A stretch of DNA of 64,000 nt from Bryobacteraceae bacterium (GCA_019748195.1 JAIEPW010000018.1:1-64000); one strand, 5' to 3'. Counted from the first letter of the stretch, positions 54,301 through 63,272 are shown. Notes: generated by a model not told the origin, from the sequence alone. Made by a program: numbers and translations.

Positions 54301-55703
54301 CGTCCCCCGGAAGCCGTTCCCGCGTATTTCTTCGCGGCATCCTCCCAGCGGAAGGGGAGCACGTCCGGCGTTACGCTGACCTCGGTGGTGAGCTTCAGCG
54401 GCGTCCGGCCCGCACCGGGGAAGGTAAGCTCCACGAAGAAGGCGGTAAATCCCTTTGCCGGCTTCTCGACTCTGCCGGCATACTCGCCCTTGCCGGACGG
54501 CGAGAGGGTGGAAGCGGTGTAGGCTTTTCCAATCGTGTCCACGCGAAAATCGCGAGCGTCCGGGTTGGTGGCTTGCCAGAGCTTCACTTCCATCGGCTTA
54601 TCCTTGGTTTGGACCCGGATGGACCCGTCCGCGCCTTTCGACCACGAGAAGCGCGGACGCGGCTTGTCCCGCAGGATCGACTCGTAGAACGCGGTCATCG
54701 TGTCCACCGCGTCTGTTCCGGCAAGGTTGTGCTTGGAGTTGGGCACGTAACGGATGTGCTTCTCCGGCGCCAGATCCTTGAAATAAAACCGCGAATTGTC
54801 CGGCAGGAAGAACTCATCGCCGGATGCGTTGATCAACAGCTTGGGCATCTTCAGCGCCGGGCGATTGCGGTAATTGTAGGGGTCCTCGATGTCGAGCACC
54901 GCCTTGTATTCCGGGGTCCCGATCTTGTGCGGAAACAATCCGTGATTTACGTAATCCTTCAACGCCGGACCGAAGAACCCATAGGCTTCAAACTGGTGCC
55001 GGGTGATCCTCTGGCTGTTGAGCGCATCGATCACGAGGGGCATGATCGCGACCACCCGGCGGTCCACCGCGCCGACCAGCCACGTGGTCCAGCCGCGCTT
55101 GGATCCGCCCGCGACCACGAAGTGGTCCAGGTTCGTTTTGCCGCCCTCTTCCGACGCCAGAAACTCCTGGATCGCGTCCATCGCGCGGACGCCCGATTTC
55201 ACCATCGCCAGCCGGAGCAGCCACGTGTCGTCCTTGGTCTGGAAGTGTTTCACGCGTGTATAGGCGATGGTGTCGTCTTCCGAGCGCGCCTTGTCCGGGG
55301 AATCCGTGAATCGCAGGGGTTGATTGGGCACCATGAACAACTCGGCCACCACGCTCCGGGTTTCCATGGCGATGCGCGCTGTTCGCTCCGAAGGCTTTTG
55401 CGGCGGGGGATCCGTGTTGCGGCCTCCCCCGATGAATAGCAAGCCTTTATTAGTACCCACCTGATCCGGGCGGACCACCGTGATCCAGTGCTTCCACACC
55501 GGACGGTCGACGTCCTTCTCCGTGCGCCAGGTCTGAGAGGTAAGCTCGAGCACGTGGGTTTTGTATCCGTCGCCCGGCAAGCTGTGGACCAGTTTCCAGG
55601 CGTACACGGAGTCCTTCTGGGCCACGTAGCGGTCCAGCGCGGTGGGCTGGGCCAGGCACGCCGCGGCCATCGCTAGGAAAATCACGGAAAGACGTCGGGT
55701 CAT
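54297..55703 (-). CDS. PhoPQ-activated pathogenicity-related (PqaA-type) hydrolase
   Basis: A 468-residue secreted protein with signal peptide (RRLSVIFLAMAAACLAQ). The body is a PF10142-type alpha/beta hydrolase: the likely nucleophile serine is in VVAGGSKRGWTTWL, the segment MPKLLINASGDEFFLPD holds the acidic residue, and the histidine is in YVPNSKHNLAGTD. A C-terminal beta domain follows from about 370. First described as a PhoPQ-regulated protein in Salmonella; its substrate is not known. Its stop overlaps the kinase stop on the other strand by 4 nt (CTAG). Confidence 0.9.
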   Translation of the reverse strand: MTRRLSVIFLAMAAACLAQPTALDRYVAQKDSVYAWKLVHSLPGDGYKTHVLELTSQTWRTEKDVDRPVWKHWITVVRPDQVGTNKGLLFIGGGRNTDPPPQKPSERTARIAMETRSVVAELFMVPNQPLRFTDSPDKARSEDDTIAYTRVKHFQTKDDTWLLRLAMVKSGVRAMDAIQEFLASEEGGKTNLDHFVVAGGSKRGWTTWLVGAVDRRVVAIMPLVIDALNSQRITRHQFEAYGFFGPALKDYVNHGLFPHKIGTPEYKAVLDIEDPYNYRNRPALKMPKLLINASGDEFFLPDNSRFYFKDLAPEKHIRYVPNSKHNLAGTDAVDTMTAFYESILRDKPRPRFSWSKGADGSIRVQTKDKPMEVKLWQATNPDARDFRVDTIGKAYTASTLSPSGKGEYAGRVEKPAKGFTAFFVELTFPGAGRTPLKLTTEVSVTPDVLPFRWEDAAKKYAGTASGGR

Positions 55704-55722
55704 GCGAGAACGCTCCGTCCGA

Positions 55723-55728
55723 AGTATA
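55723..55728 (-). promoter_or_regulatory. -10 box of the PqaA-type gene
   Basis: TATACT on the minus strand, 19 nt before the ATG at 55703; GGACGGAG in the leader can act as ribosome site. Confidence 0.4.
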
Positions 55729-55748
55729 TAACGGAGCGCCGGGGACGC

Positions 55749-56606
55749 TTACCCGCGACGGCGCTTCAGCGCCAGCAATGCCAGTCCCGCGGCCGCGAGA
55801 AAGACTGTGGAAGGCTCGGGCACATCGGCCACGACGAAGGAATAGGCATCCGGCTGCGTGAGCGACACGATGTTGGCGACCGGCGCCGTCACAGGCAGCG
55901 TGATCTGAGGAGGGATCAGGTTCACCTGAAGATCATAGTTGTACATGGACGGAAAGATCGCCGGCGGGCCGGAATAGAAGGGATTCCCGAAGTCCGGAAG
56001 GTATGTCCAACTCCCATAGGGCTGGTCAAAGTCGATTCCATGAAACTCCCGCGCCGGTTCGGACTGGAACTCTGTCACCCAGGGCATCGTCATCGCGGAC
56101 ATTCCCGAGGAGAACGATTGCGAAATCTGGGAGTATGACGCGATCGGATGGTTCGGGTGCTGCAAATGGCCCGAGTGCCCCTGTGAGGGATACTGCGAGT
56201 ACTCTTGCGCGACGTAGGGGTTGACGGTAACCATGGTCGCCACCGTGATCATTACCACGTCAAAACCGAAGCGCGTATCCGTGATCATCGGGCGATCGAT
56301 ATCCGAGTTCATCTCGGCCCAAGGGTTTCGTTGCAGACGCTGCAGTTGAAATGCCGCCGACACATGGTTCGGCAGCCCGGAAACCTGGAGGTCGCCGTTG
56401 CACAGAGAGGGAGCCGCGATCACGATGGAACTCGCGCAGGAAAACATGGGGTCATTCTGCGTGGTCGCCCGGGACGAGAAGGCGGTATCACCGGGCGTCG
56501 CGTGGAGCGTGAGCGGGATCTCATTGACTGACGTGGAGGTTGCGAGCAACGGAACAGACACGCCGATCAAACAAACGGCAATCCTGATCAAAACTGTCCT
56601 CCGCAT
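55749..56606 (-). CDS. PEP-CTERM sorting-domain protein
   Basis: A 285-residue exported protein. Signal peptide (RTVLIRIAVCLIGVSVPLLA), a body rich in Ser, Tyr, Pro and Met without a known domain, and a C-terminal tripartite sorting signal: VPEPST (262-267), a hydrophobic helix (VFLAAAGLALLAL) and the basic end KRRRG. Exosortase (EpsH/XrtA-type) recognises this signal to release or anchor the protein. No exosortase is in the window. A run of short aromatic-rich segments (YSQYPSQGHSGHLQHPNHP) may be surface exposed. Confidence 0.92.
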   Translation of the reverse strand: MRRTVLIRIAVCLIGVSVPLLATSTSVNEIPLTLHATPGDTAFSSRATTQNDPMFSCASSIVIAAPSLCNGDLQVSGLPNHVSAAFQLQRLQRNPWAEMNSDIDRPMITDTRFGFDVVMITVATMVTVNPYVAQEYSQYPSQGHSGHLQHPNHPIASYSQISQSFSSGMSAMTMPWVTEFQSEPAREFHGIDFDQPYGSWTYLPDFGNPFYSGPPAIFPSMYNYDLQVNLIPPQITLPVTAPVANIVSLTQPDAYSFVVADVPEPSTVFLAAAGLALLALKRRRG

Positions 56607-56639
56607 ACGTCTCTTCGACCTTCGCCGCCAGATTTAACC

Positions 56640-56657
56640 CCCGGTTTCAAGACCGGG
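56640..56657 (-). other. 5'-leader hairpin upstream of the PEP-CTERM gene
   Basis: CCCGGT (56640-56645) and ACCGGG (56652-56657) form a 6-bp stem with a 6-nt loop in the predicted leader, between the TATAAT promoter and the ATG at 56606. Confidence 0.4.
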
Positions 56658-56681
56658 ACACCGGCTAAGCTTTCTACCTGA

Positions 56682-56687
56682 ATTATA
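56682..56687 (-). promoter_or_regulatory. Consensus -10 of the PEP-CTERM gene
   Basis: A perfect TATAAT on the minus strand, 75 nt before the ATG at 56606, in a 293-nt A+T-richer divergent gap (56607-56899). No clear -35. The remainder of the gap holds nothing else I can name. Confidence 0.5.
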
Positions 56688-56884
56688 AGGCATCACAGCA
56701 CAGATAAATAGCCTGCAGAATACGGAGAAGTACTAGGATGAACATTCTATTGGTCCTTGGTCCAGGAGAGATAACCGGTTTATTTTGTGGTCATTGGACT
56801 CCCTGAGAGTGAAATCGTACACTCCAAACCCCAGTTTCCCCTACGAATTGCGATTCCTTCTGGCTCCCGGAGACACGGTACGTG

Positions 56885-56890
56885 TACACT
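56885..56890 (+). promoter_or_regulatory. -10 box, leaderless type, secreted hypothetical
   Basis: TACACT, 9 nt before a GTG start at 56900. Confidence 0.45.
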
Positions 56891-56899
56891 GACGGCAAC

Positions 56900-57556
56900 G
56901 TGACCAAGCGACTACCCATCCTGCTGCTGTGCATTCCGATACTGGCGTTGGCCCAAGGCCTTGGCGAAAGCGAGTTGCCGCTTTTTGACGAGCCGCAGGT
57001 TTCCCGGCCGCCGGTTCCGGCGCCGGGACAGGCCCCGTATCAGCCCATTACCGGCAAAGAGCGCTTTCAGTGGTTTGTCAACTCTACCGTCGGTCCGGCA
57101 AGCTTGTTCGGGGCCGGAATCCTCAGTTCGGCGTGGGGAACCATGCTGAACAGTCCGGAAGAGTATGGGGGTACCTGGCGGGGATTCGGCCAGCGCTACG
57201 GGATGCGCCTCACCGGGGTCAGCACCGGGAACGCGATTGAGGCGGCGATGGGGGCCTTGTGGGGTGAAGATCCCCGCTACTTCCGCGCGACCTCCGCCAA
57301 GCCCTTCAAGAGCCGCGTGGGCCGCATCGTGAAATACACGTTCGTTGCTCCCTACCGGGACGGCAAGGAGCGACTGGCGATCGCCCGCATCTCCGGGAAT
57401 GTGGGCAATAACATCCTCTCCCGCTACTGGCGCGTCCCCAGCGAAACCGACTGGTCGAGTACCGGGTCGCGCATCGCGCTCGGATTCCTGGGGCGCATGG
57501 GCAGTAACGCGTTCAATGAATTCTGGCCCGACGTCCGCCGTCTTCTGAAGCGCTAA
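56900..57556 (+). CDS. Exported protein of unknown function
   Basis: A 218-residue exported protein. GTG 56900 is chosen: it begins directly with a signal peptide (TKRLPILLLCIPILALAQG) and has TACACT 9 nt upstream; the GTG at 56882 only adds a polar tail. The mature part has a Pro-rich stretch (VSRPPVPAPGQAPYQP) then an amphipathic region with WFVNSTVGPASLFGAGILSSAWGTM and ISGNVGNNILSRYWRVPSETDW. It resembles a frequent acidobacterial family, possibly outer-membrane associated. Its TAA overlaps the acylase stop by 4 nt (CTAA). Confidence 0.82.
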   Translation: MTKRLPILLLCIPILALAQGLGESELPLFDEPQVSRPPVPAPGQAPYQPITGKERFQWFVNSTVGPASLFGAGILSSAWGTMLNSPEEYGGTWRGFGQRYGMRLTGVSTGNAIEAAMGALWGEDPRYFRATSAKPFKSRVGRIVKYTFVAPYRDGKERLAIARISGNVGNNILSRYWRVPSETDWSSTGSRIALGFLGRMGSNAFNEFWPDVRRLLKR

Positions 57557-59598
57557 AGTCCTGGCCGGTACGAGCGAACGGTATTGGCCTTGATCTCCTC
57601 CAGCGTGTACCAGGCCGGTTTGTAACTCTGCCGGGAATAGAGCTGGGCCTGATCGAAGTAATGCTTCGAACTGGGATCGGCGGAGTTGCCGAAAGTCAGC
57701 AGCGTGCGCGCCCGTACTTTGGGTCCGAACTCGACCACGCCCGCAAAGGAATGCCCGGCAACGCCGTAGCGCATCTTCTGGCCTTCGATGGGCCGCGTGT
57801 AGAAGTTGAAGACAATGCCGACGGTTCCGGGCCCCCCCGCCACCGGGACGCTGGGTTTCTGATCCCCGAACTGCTCCAGTTCTCCCGATGTGTGGATGCG
57901 CTGGGAGCGGTTCACCTCGCCCCACTTCACCCGCCAGGTTCCGAACAGCTTCTCCTGATCCGCTTTCACCTCTTCCAGCATTTCCAGCGGGTCGCGGCGT
58001 GAGTTCGCGAAGTTCTTTTCCGCCCAGCGGACATACAGCGTCATCGCGACGCTGTCCAGCCTTCCGTAGTGATCCCATTCGGCGAGTTCCTCCACCACGG
58101 GGGCGATGGCCGCCGCGCGCACCGGGTCGGACTTGCGGATTTCCGCGAAGCGGGCAGTGACGCGGGGGATATCCGTCTCGGCCAGAATCACATACGTATC
58201 CCAGGATGCTTTCTCGAACTCCTCGTACGTAAATTTCGGCTTGTTCTGCAGAATCCGCCGGGCGATGCGCGCGCGCTCCGTGTCGGGATCGCTCCACATG
58301 TAGCGCGGGTACTTCTCCTCTTGCGGGTTGTCCGGCCCGGTGGTGGTGGTGAACGGCGTCGAATTGCAGTTCTGGACCCAGCCGGAGCTGGGGTTCAGCA
58401 CCTGCGGCAATTCCTCGAACGGATGGTAGCCCTTCCATTCGGCTTCGGGATCGGAGCCGGGCACGGGCTTCGTCCAATCGTACTTCGTATCGCGGCGGGG
58501 AACGGCGCCGTTATGCACGTAGAAAATGTTCCCGTCCCGATCGGCGTACACCGCGTTGAACATTGCCACCGCCGTCCGCTGCATGGCGGCTTTCCATTCG
58601 GCGAAATTGCGAGCCTTGCCCAGCCGGTAGCGCTGCTCCAGTTGCCCCCCTTCCTCCAGCTTGGCGAAGCGAAGGGCCAGCGGCTTGCCGTCGCGTTGCG
58701 AGACGATGGCGCCATGGTGCGTCTTGCGGAACACGTAAGACCTTGGCGTCGTTCCCTGCACCGTCACCGGCTCGCTCCATTGCGCCGCCTGCCGGTGGCC
58801 CGCGCCGTAGCGGTAAGCCAGCGGATCGCCGGGCTTGTCGAACGTCTCCTCCCAGATGTCATACACATCCGGTTTGTTCACGGTGTGAGACCAGCCGAGA
58901 TTCTCGTTGTGGCCCATGGTGGGGAACGGGGAGCCGAAGAAAGAAGCGCCGCTCATGTTCCAGCCCTGGTTGGACCGGACGTGACCCTCATACCACTGGC
59001 CGGGGCCGAAGAACGGCTGATGCGGGTTCATGAACAGCATCGCGTGACCGCTCGCGCTTCTCGCGGGGCGGATGGCCCACATGTTCGAGCCCTGAATCGG
59101 AACGGCCTTGGTGATGTCGGCCGCGCGAAGTCCGGTCTGGCGGAACAGGAAGTTGAAGTACAGCGCGTAGTGGCTGAAGGCGTGGACGTGCCAAGGCTCG
59201 AAGCGCGTGATCAGGCGCGGCTTCACCGCCGGATTCTTCGCCAGAAACCAGTTGAGGCCGTCGGCGAAGGCCGCCGTGACTGCTCTCAGCTCCGGGCTGG
59301 AGCGTTCGAAATCGGCCTTGGCGTGCCGGGGCAGTTCCAGCGCGCGAACAATCAGGTCGTCCGCGAGGGTCTTGTCGCCGTACACCTCCGCGGAGCGGCC
59401 CAGCGCGCGGATGTAGTTGTCCTCCACCTGCCAGAAGTTGTCTTCGGCTTGCGCGTAGGCATAGCCGAAGGCGCACGCCGCATCGGTGGGACCCAGGATG
59501 TGCGGGACGCCCCAGGTGTCGCGGTAGATGGTGATGGAGCGAGCCATGGGCTCACTCGCGCACAGCGAGACGGCGGCAAGCAGCAGGAGAATGCGCAT
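57553..59598 (-). CDS. Penicillin/acyl-homoserine-lactone acylase family amidase (Ntn-hydrolase)
   Basis: A 681-residue periplasmic Ntn-hydrolase. Signal peptide (MRILLLLAAVSLCAS). The autoproteolytic cut is expected at Gly170-Ser171 in VPIQGSNMWAIRP, making Ser171 the N-terminal nucleophile of the beta chain. Family landmarks include the alpha-chain start IYRDTWGVPHILGPTD and AFGYAYAQAEDNFWQ, and beta-chain HNENLGWSHTVN. The oxyanion Asn is likely in WVQNCNSTPF. Substrates in this family are penicillins, N-acyl-homoserine lactones or other N-acyl amides; which is not decidable from sequence. Confidence 0.93.
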   Translation of the reverse strand: MRILLLLAAVSLCASEPMARSITIYRDTWGVPHILGPTDAACAFGYAYAQAEDNFWQVEDNYIRALGRSAEVYGDKTLADDLIVRALELPRHAKADFERSSPELRAVTAAFADGLNWFLAKNPAVKPRLITRFEPWHVHAFSHYALYFNFLFRQTGLRAADITKAVPIQGSNMWAIRPARSASGHAMLFMNPHQPFFGPGQWYEGHVRSNQGWNMSGASFFGSPFPTMGHNENLGWSHTVNKPDVYDIWEETFDKPGDPLAYRYGAGHRQAAQWSEPVTVQGTTPRSYVFRKTHHGAIVSQRDGKPLALRFAKLEEGGQLEQRYRLGKARNFAEWKAAMQRTAVAMFNAVYADRDGNIFYVHNGAVPRRDTKYDWTKPVPGSDPEAEWKGYHPFEELPQVLNPSSGWVQNCNSTPFTTTTGPDNPQEEKYPRYMWSDPDTERARIARRILQNKPKFTYEEFEKASWDTYVILAETDIPRVTARFAEIRKSDPVRAAAIAPVVEELAEWDHYGRLDSVAMTLYVRWAEKNFANSRRDPLEMLEEVKADQEKLFGTWRVKWGEVNRSQRIHTSGELEQFGDQKPSVPVAGGPGTVGIVFNFYTRPIEGQKMRYGVAGHSFAGVVEFGPKVRARTLLTFGNSADPSSKHYFDQAQLYSRQSYKPAWYTLEEIKANTVRSYRPGL

Positions 59599-59624
59599 GC
59601 CGGTATTTTGTCACGCGCGGGCGA

Positions 59625-61184
59625 TCAGCGCTTTCGCAGCAGGACGGTGAGCTCCTCGATGAAGTCCAACTGGCGGGGACGGACCCTGGCTCCTTCCTTG
59701 ATCTCGTCACCGAACTCGAGATAGGCTTCCTTCCTCGCGTCGAACGCGGGCCAGCGCGGCAGGGCCCCGCCGTTCGGGTCACCGGTGCGGGCAAATCGCA
59801 CCCAGGCTTCCGACATCATCTTCGCCAGCGTCGAGTCCCAGGGCTCGGGCTTGGGTTGAGGTCCCATGAGGCCGTTGCCCTCCAGACTGTCGAACGCATA
59901 CGGAATCTCGGCCGAGTGATAGGCGCCGAGGCGCATCGTCTTGCCCAGGCCCTTGGGAGCAACACGGGTGAAGAAGTACTGGAATGTCTTTTTCTGCCTC
60001 GTGGAGGACGCCCGCGCCACCAGCCGGGAGGTGACCTGGAAGCTGGAATCGTTGATGTAGGCCGACATCGCCCCGGCCACATCCTTGTCCGCCGGAGCGG
60101 GATAGGTGCTCAGAATCCGCTGCGCGATGCCGGTGTAATTCTTCTCCAGGAACTCGCTGTACTGGGCGGCGGTGCGGATCTTCGAAGTCATGGCGAACAG
60201 CGAGCCTTCGTCCGCGTTGGAGCCGATCACCAGGGGGACCTTGTGAAACTGCCCCGCGCGGAACAGGTCCGCCGGATGTTCCGGCATCAGCCAGCCGTCC
60301 ACCACCGGGCGGCCGATTTTAGCTTCGATGGTGAACAGGTGATCCGTATTGGCGCCGGCCGAATTGTCGACGAAATCGGAGAAAGGCTTCCGGCGAAGCT
60401 CGGCGAGCGATCCAAGTTTGGCTCCCGTGTCCTGAACGGGCCCGAAGCCGTCGGCGGAGCGCGTGGCGTGGCCGATCGCCGTGTCCACGAACGCGGCGCT
60501 CTGCGAAATCGCCTTGTGAAACAGGCCCTTGGCAAGCGGCGAGGTCATCAGCCAGCAGACGCTGGCGGCCCCGGCGGACTCGCCGAAGATGGTGACGTTC
60601 CTGGGGTTACCGCCGAACGCGGCGATGTTGTCCCGCACCCAGGCCAAGGCCAGAATCTGGTCGTGAAGACCCTGATTGCCGGAAGTCCTGCGCGGCGACT
60701 CCGCGGTAAGCTCCGGATGGGAAAGGAACCCGAGCGGTCCCAGGCGATAGTTGATGGTGACCACCACCACGCCCTTGCGGGCCAGGGCCTCGCCGTCGTA
60801 GGTGGACCCGGTGCCGCCGAAGAAGCCGCCGCCGTGAATCCAAAACATTACGGGGAGTTTGGCTCCGCGATTCGGCGCGGGAGTCCAGACGTTCAGGTTC
60901 AGACAGTCTTCGCTCACTTCGCCTGCGCCGCGCAGGGGGCCGGGGGGTTGCGGACAGACGGGTCCGAAGCGGCTGGCGTCGCGCGTTCCGGACCACGGCT
61001 GAGCGGGCCGCGGCAGCGCGAAGCGCAGCGGTCCGGCCGGCGCCGCCGCGTAGGGAATCCCCTTGAAAACAACCACCCCCGAGCCGCCAGGGGCCATCGC
61101 TCCCGAAACCAGCCCGCCGGTCGTCTTCACGGGACGGTCCGAGGCAGCGAGGATCAGGGGCAAGAGCAGAAGAGCGGAGCGCAT
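59625..61184 (-). CDS. Type-B carboxylesterase, secreted
   Basis: A 519-residue alpha/beta hydrolase of the COesterase family. Signal peptide (RSALLLLPLILAAS). SEDCLNLNVW and WIHGGGFFGG are the type-B signatures; the nucleophile is Ser203 in FGESAGAAS, the acidic residue is probably in NADEGSLF, and the histidine in LGAYHSAEIPY. It cleaves carboxylic esters outside the cytoplasm. ATG 61184 has TATGCT 6 nt upstream and starts the signal peptide; an earlier start at 61217 is less likely. Confidence 0.94.
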   Translation of the reverse strand: MRSALLLLPLILAASDRPVKTTGGLVSGAMAPGGSGVVVFKGIPYAAAPAGPLRFALPRPAQPWSGTRDASRFGPVCPQPPGPLRGAGEVSEDCLNLNVWTPAPNRGAKLPVMFWIHGGGFFGGTGSTYDGEALARKGVVVVTINYRLGPLGFLSHPELTAESPRRTSGNQGLHDQILALAWVRDNIAAFGGNPRNVTIFGESAGAASVCWLMTSPLAKGLFHKAISQSAAFVDTAIGHATRSADGFGPVQDTGAKLGSLAELRRKPFSDFVDNSAGANTDHLFTIEAKIGRPVVDGWLMPEHPADLFRAGQFHKVPLVIGSNADEGSLFAMTSKIRTAAQYSEFLEKNYTGIAQRILSTYPAPADKDVAGAMSAYINDSSFQVTSRLVARASSTRQKKTFQYFFTRVAPKGLGKTMRLGAYHSAEIPYAFDSLEGNGLMGPQPKPEPWDSTLAKMMSEAWVRFARTGDPNGGALPRWPAFDARKEAYLEFGDEIKEGARVRPRQLDFIEELTVLLRKR

Positions 61185-61190
61185 TCTTAC

Positions 61191-61196
61191 AGCATA
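61191..61196 (-). promoter_or_regulatory. -10 box, leaderless type, carboxylesterase
   Basis: TATGCT on the minus strand, 6 nt before the ATG at 61184. Confidence 0.5.
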
Positions 61197-61231
61197 AATG
61201 CACGCCGCTCGGCTCACGCGCAGGCAGGGGT

Positions 61232-61732
61232 TTACTTCAGCGCGACCGCGGCTTCCGTCGACTCCCAGGACATCACCAATTGGTTATCGCGGATGGCAAT
61301 CGTAAACTGCTCCACCGGAGAATTCAGGGCGCGGACCTTCATCGGCGTGCGGCCGAGATCGTCCGCCTGTTTATACTCGAATGCGCCCCACTGCTTGGCT
61401 TTCTTGTTGACGATCAGCGTCCACTCCTTTTCGCCGGGAATGGTGAAGAGGGCGTAGGAGCCCTTCGGCACGCTCAGCGCGCCAACCTGGAGGTCGGCGT
61501 CGGTGGTCAGCACCGTGGCCTCGTCGGCGCCCGTGCGCCACACCTGACCAAAGGGCGCCAGCGTCCCACCCACGGCTTTTCGACCTTTCAGGGACGGCCG
61601 GCCGTACGTGATGGTGACGGTCTTGCCATTCACCTTGCCGGAGATGGACTCATGCGGGGAAGCGCGCTTGTCCTGGGCCGGGATCTGAGGCGCCAGTAAC
61701 GACACTGCGAGGGAAAGGGTAAACAATCTCAT
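61232..61732 (-). CDS. DUF2911 secreted protein
   Basis: A 166-residue exported protein with signal peptide (RLFTLSLAVSLLAPQIPAQ) and one DUF2911 domain: VTITYGRPSLKGRKAVGG, FGQVWRTGADEATVLTTDAD and PKGSYALFTIPGEKEWTLI are its recognisable strands. Function unknown. Start chosen at ATG 61732, which has TAAGAT 6 nt upstream, rather than the GTG at 61738. Confidence 0.92.
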   Translation of the reverse strand: MRLFTLSLAVSLLAPQIPAQDKRASPHESISGKVNGKTVTITYGRPSLKGRKAVGGTLAPFGQVWRTGADEATVLTTDADLQVGALSVPKGSYALFTIPGEKEWTLIVNKKAKQWGAFEYKQADDLGRTPMKVRALNSPVEQFTIAIRDNQLVMSWESTEAAVALK

Positions 61733-61738
61733 TCCCAC

Positions 61739-61744
61739 ATCTTA
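61739..61744 (-). promoter_or_regulatory. -10 box, leaderless type, DUF2911 gene
   Basis: TAAGAT on the minus strand, 6 nt (GTGGGA) before the ATG at 61732. Confidence 0.5.
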
Positions 61745-61793
61745 CGTCCACGGCTGCAACGCGGGGTTGGTCTTGTGGCGAACCGGATCAGAG

Positions 61794-61799
61794 TAGAAT
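61794..61799 (+). promoter_or_regulatory. -10 box of the TIM-barrel isomerase gene
   Basis: TAGAAT, 11 nt before the ATG at 61811; a leader of only a few bases is implied. Confidence 0.4.
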
Positions 61800-61810
61800 G
61801 TAATCCGATC

Positions 61811-62671
61811 ATGAAGCCGAAGTTCCCGCTATCCGCCGTCACGGACGAGTTCTCGCAGAATCTCGATATCGCGCTTCCGGCCATGAAGGAGATCGGCTTC
61901 ACCGGCGCGGACCTTCGCCTGGTGGGCGCCAAGAACATCCTGGACCTGAGCGATGAAGAGGTTGCGCGCGTCCGCACGCAACTGGAGACCTACGGCATCC
62001 AGGCGGTTTCCATTGCTTCGCCGATCATGAAATGCGTCCTGCCGGGCGGCCCGGAAGTGGATCCGCGGGCCGACATCGACACCATTAACTTTCCGTACCG
62101 GCTGGAGGATCAGCCGCGGCTGACGCGCCGCGCCTTTGAGATCGCCAGGCGGTTGGGCGCGAGCTTCATCCGGGTGTTTTCGTTCTGGCGGAGCGTGGAC
62201 CCGCTCGCGGCCCACCCCATGATCCAGAAAATGCTGGCGGGGCTGGCGGCGAAGGCGGCGCAGGAGAATCTGGTGATCGCCGTGGAGAACGACCCCAACT
62301 GCAACGCGGCGCGCACGGTGGAACTGGTGCAGATCCTGAACGCGGTGAATCACCCGAACCTCAAGGTCTTGTGGAATCCGGCCAACGCCTTGATGTCCGG
62401 GGACAAGCCGTTTCCGGACGCGTATGTGATGCTGCCCCGGAACCGTATTGGGCACGTCGTGGTGAAGGACTGCCGGCTGGAGAATCATTCCCCGTCCTAC
62501 GTGCCGGTGGGGACAGGGGCAGTGGACTGGCGCGGACAGATCGCGGCGCTGCAGGGGGACGGCTACCGCGGCTATCTCAGCCTGGACACGCACTGGGCCG
62601 GACCGCAAGGCGACAAGCTGATGGCCAGCCGGGTCTGCGGCTGGAATCTGAAGAGTCTGGCATCCCACTAA
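61811..62671 (+). CDS. Sugar phosphate isomerase/epimerase-like TIM-barrel protein
   Basis: A 286-residue xylose-isomerase-like TIM barrel (AP_endonuc_2 family). Likely metal and active-site residues: Glu in FPLSAVTDEFSQNL, Glu in NLVIAVENDPNCN, Asn/Asp in LWNPANALMSGD, His in IGHVVVKDCRLEN, and the C-terminal SLDTHW where Glu is usual. It probably isomerises or epimerises a free or phosphorylated sugar, inositol derivative or keto-sugar. No signal peptide, so cytoplasmic. ATG 61811 chosen over the upstream in-frame ATG-like codon at 61775 because the barrel starts there. Confidence 0.9.
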   Translation: MKPKFPLSAVTDEFSQNLDIALPAMKEIGFTGADLRLVGAKNILDLSDEEVARVRTQLETYGIQAVSIASPIMKCVLPGGPEVDPRADIDTINFPYRLEDQPRLTRRAFEIARRLGASFIRVFSFWRSVDPLAAHPMIQKMLAGLAAKAAQENLVIAVENDPNCNAARTVELVQILNAVNHPNLKVLWNPANALMSGDKPFPDAYVMLPRNRIGHVVVKDCRLENHSPSYVPVGTGAVDWRGQIAALQGDGYRGYLSLDTHWAGPQGDKLMASRVCGWNLKSLASH

Positions 62672-62722
62672 ACTTCGAGCAAGTAGCGGCCGATAGTACC
62701 TGCTGAGGGAGGGGACTATCGC

Positions 62723-63247
62723 ATGAACCCACGCTTACTGATCCTGACCGCGGCAGCGGCGGCTATCGTTTTCGGAGCAACCGGGGACCCGGTGGCTTAT
62801 CGCGAAGGCACCATCCAGGGCATTCCCGCGAACGCCGGGGGGAAGCTGGAACTGGACGGGAAGAGTGTCATTTTCCATTACGGCAACAATCACTTGGCGA
62901 TCCCGTACCAGAACATCACGGCGGTGGAGCTGAGCGGTCCGCCGGAGTGGAAAGAGCCGGCCTACAAATTCTGGAAAAAGTTCCCCGCCGCCACCGACAA
63001 GGATCGCCGCCTGACCTTGCGCTTCAATGCGGAGCCTAACGTGAACAAAATGCTGGTATTCACGGTGAGTCCGCTGGTCGGCGAAAACATCCGCCGGTCA
63101 ATCGATTCGGTTACCGGAAAGAGCTTCGGCGATAAGCCGGCTCCGGGAACTGTTTCCACCACCTGGCGCGAAGACTGGTGGGGCGATCGCATTTGGAAGA
63201 CCAGCCGGAATTCCGGGCAGTGGTCGCGAACTTCGGGCAACGAATAG
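62723..63247 (+). CDS. Exported protein of unknown function
   Basis: A 174-residue exported protein with signal peptide (NPRLLILTAAAAAIVFG). The mature part is a small beta-rich domain: GTIQGIPANAGGKLELDGKS, VIFHYGNNHLAIPYQNITAVEL, RRLTLRFNAEPNVNKMLVF; it resembles a PH-like or AMIN-like barrel used for surface contact (fold guess only). A GAGGGAGGGG Shine-Dalgarno lies 8-17 nt before ATG 62723. 51 nt after the TIM-barrel gene. Confidence 0.82.
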   Translation: MNPRLLILTAAAAAIVFGATGDPVAYREGTIQGIPANAGGKLELDGKSVIFHYGNNHLAIPYQNITAVELSGPPEWKEPAYKFWKKFPAATDKDRRLTLRFNAEPNVNKMLVFTVSPLVGENIRRSIDSVTGKSFGDKPAPGTVSTTWREDWWGDRIWKTSRNSGQWSRTSGNE

Positions 63248-63272
63248 TCCGTCCCAATCCCGAAAGCCTTGC

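Noticed and set aside
56912-61457. Several 500-codon frames antisense to the 56900 gene, the acylase and the carboxylesterase
   Set aside because: All are mirror frames of genes with clear catalytic motifs; none has a domain or plausible start of its own.
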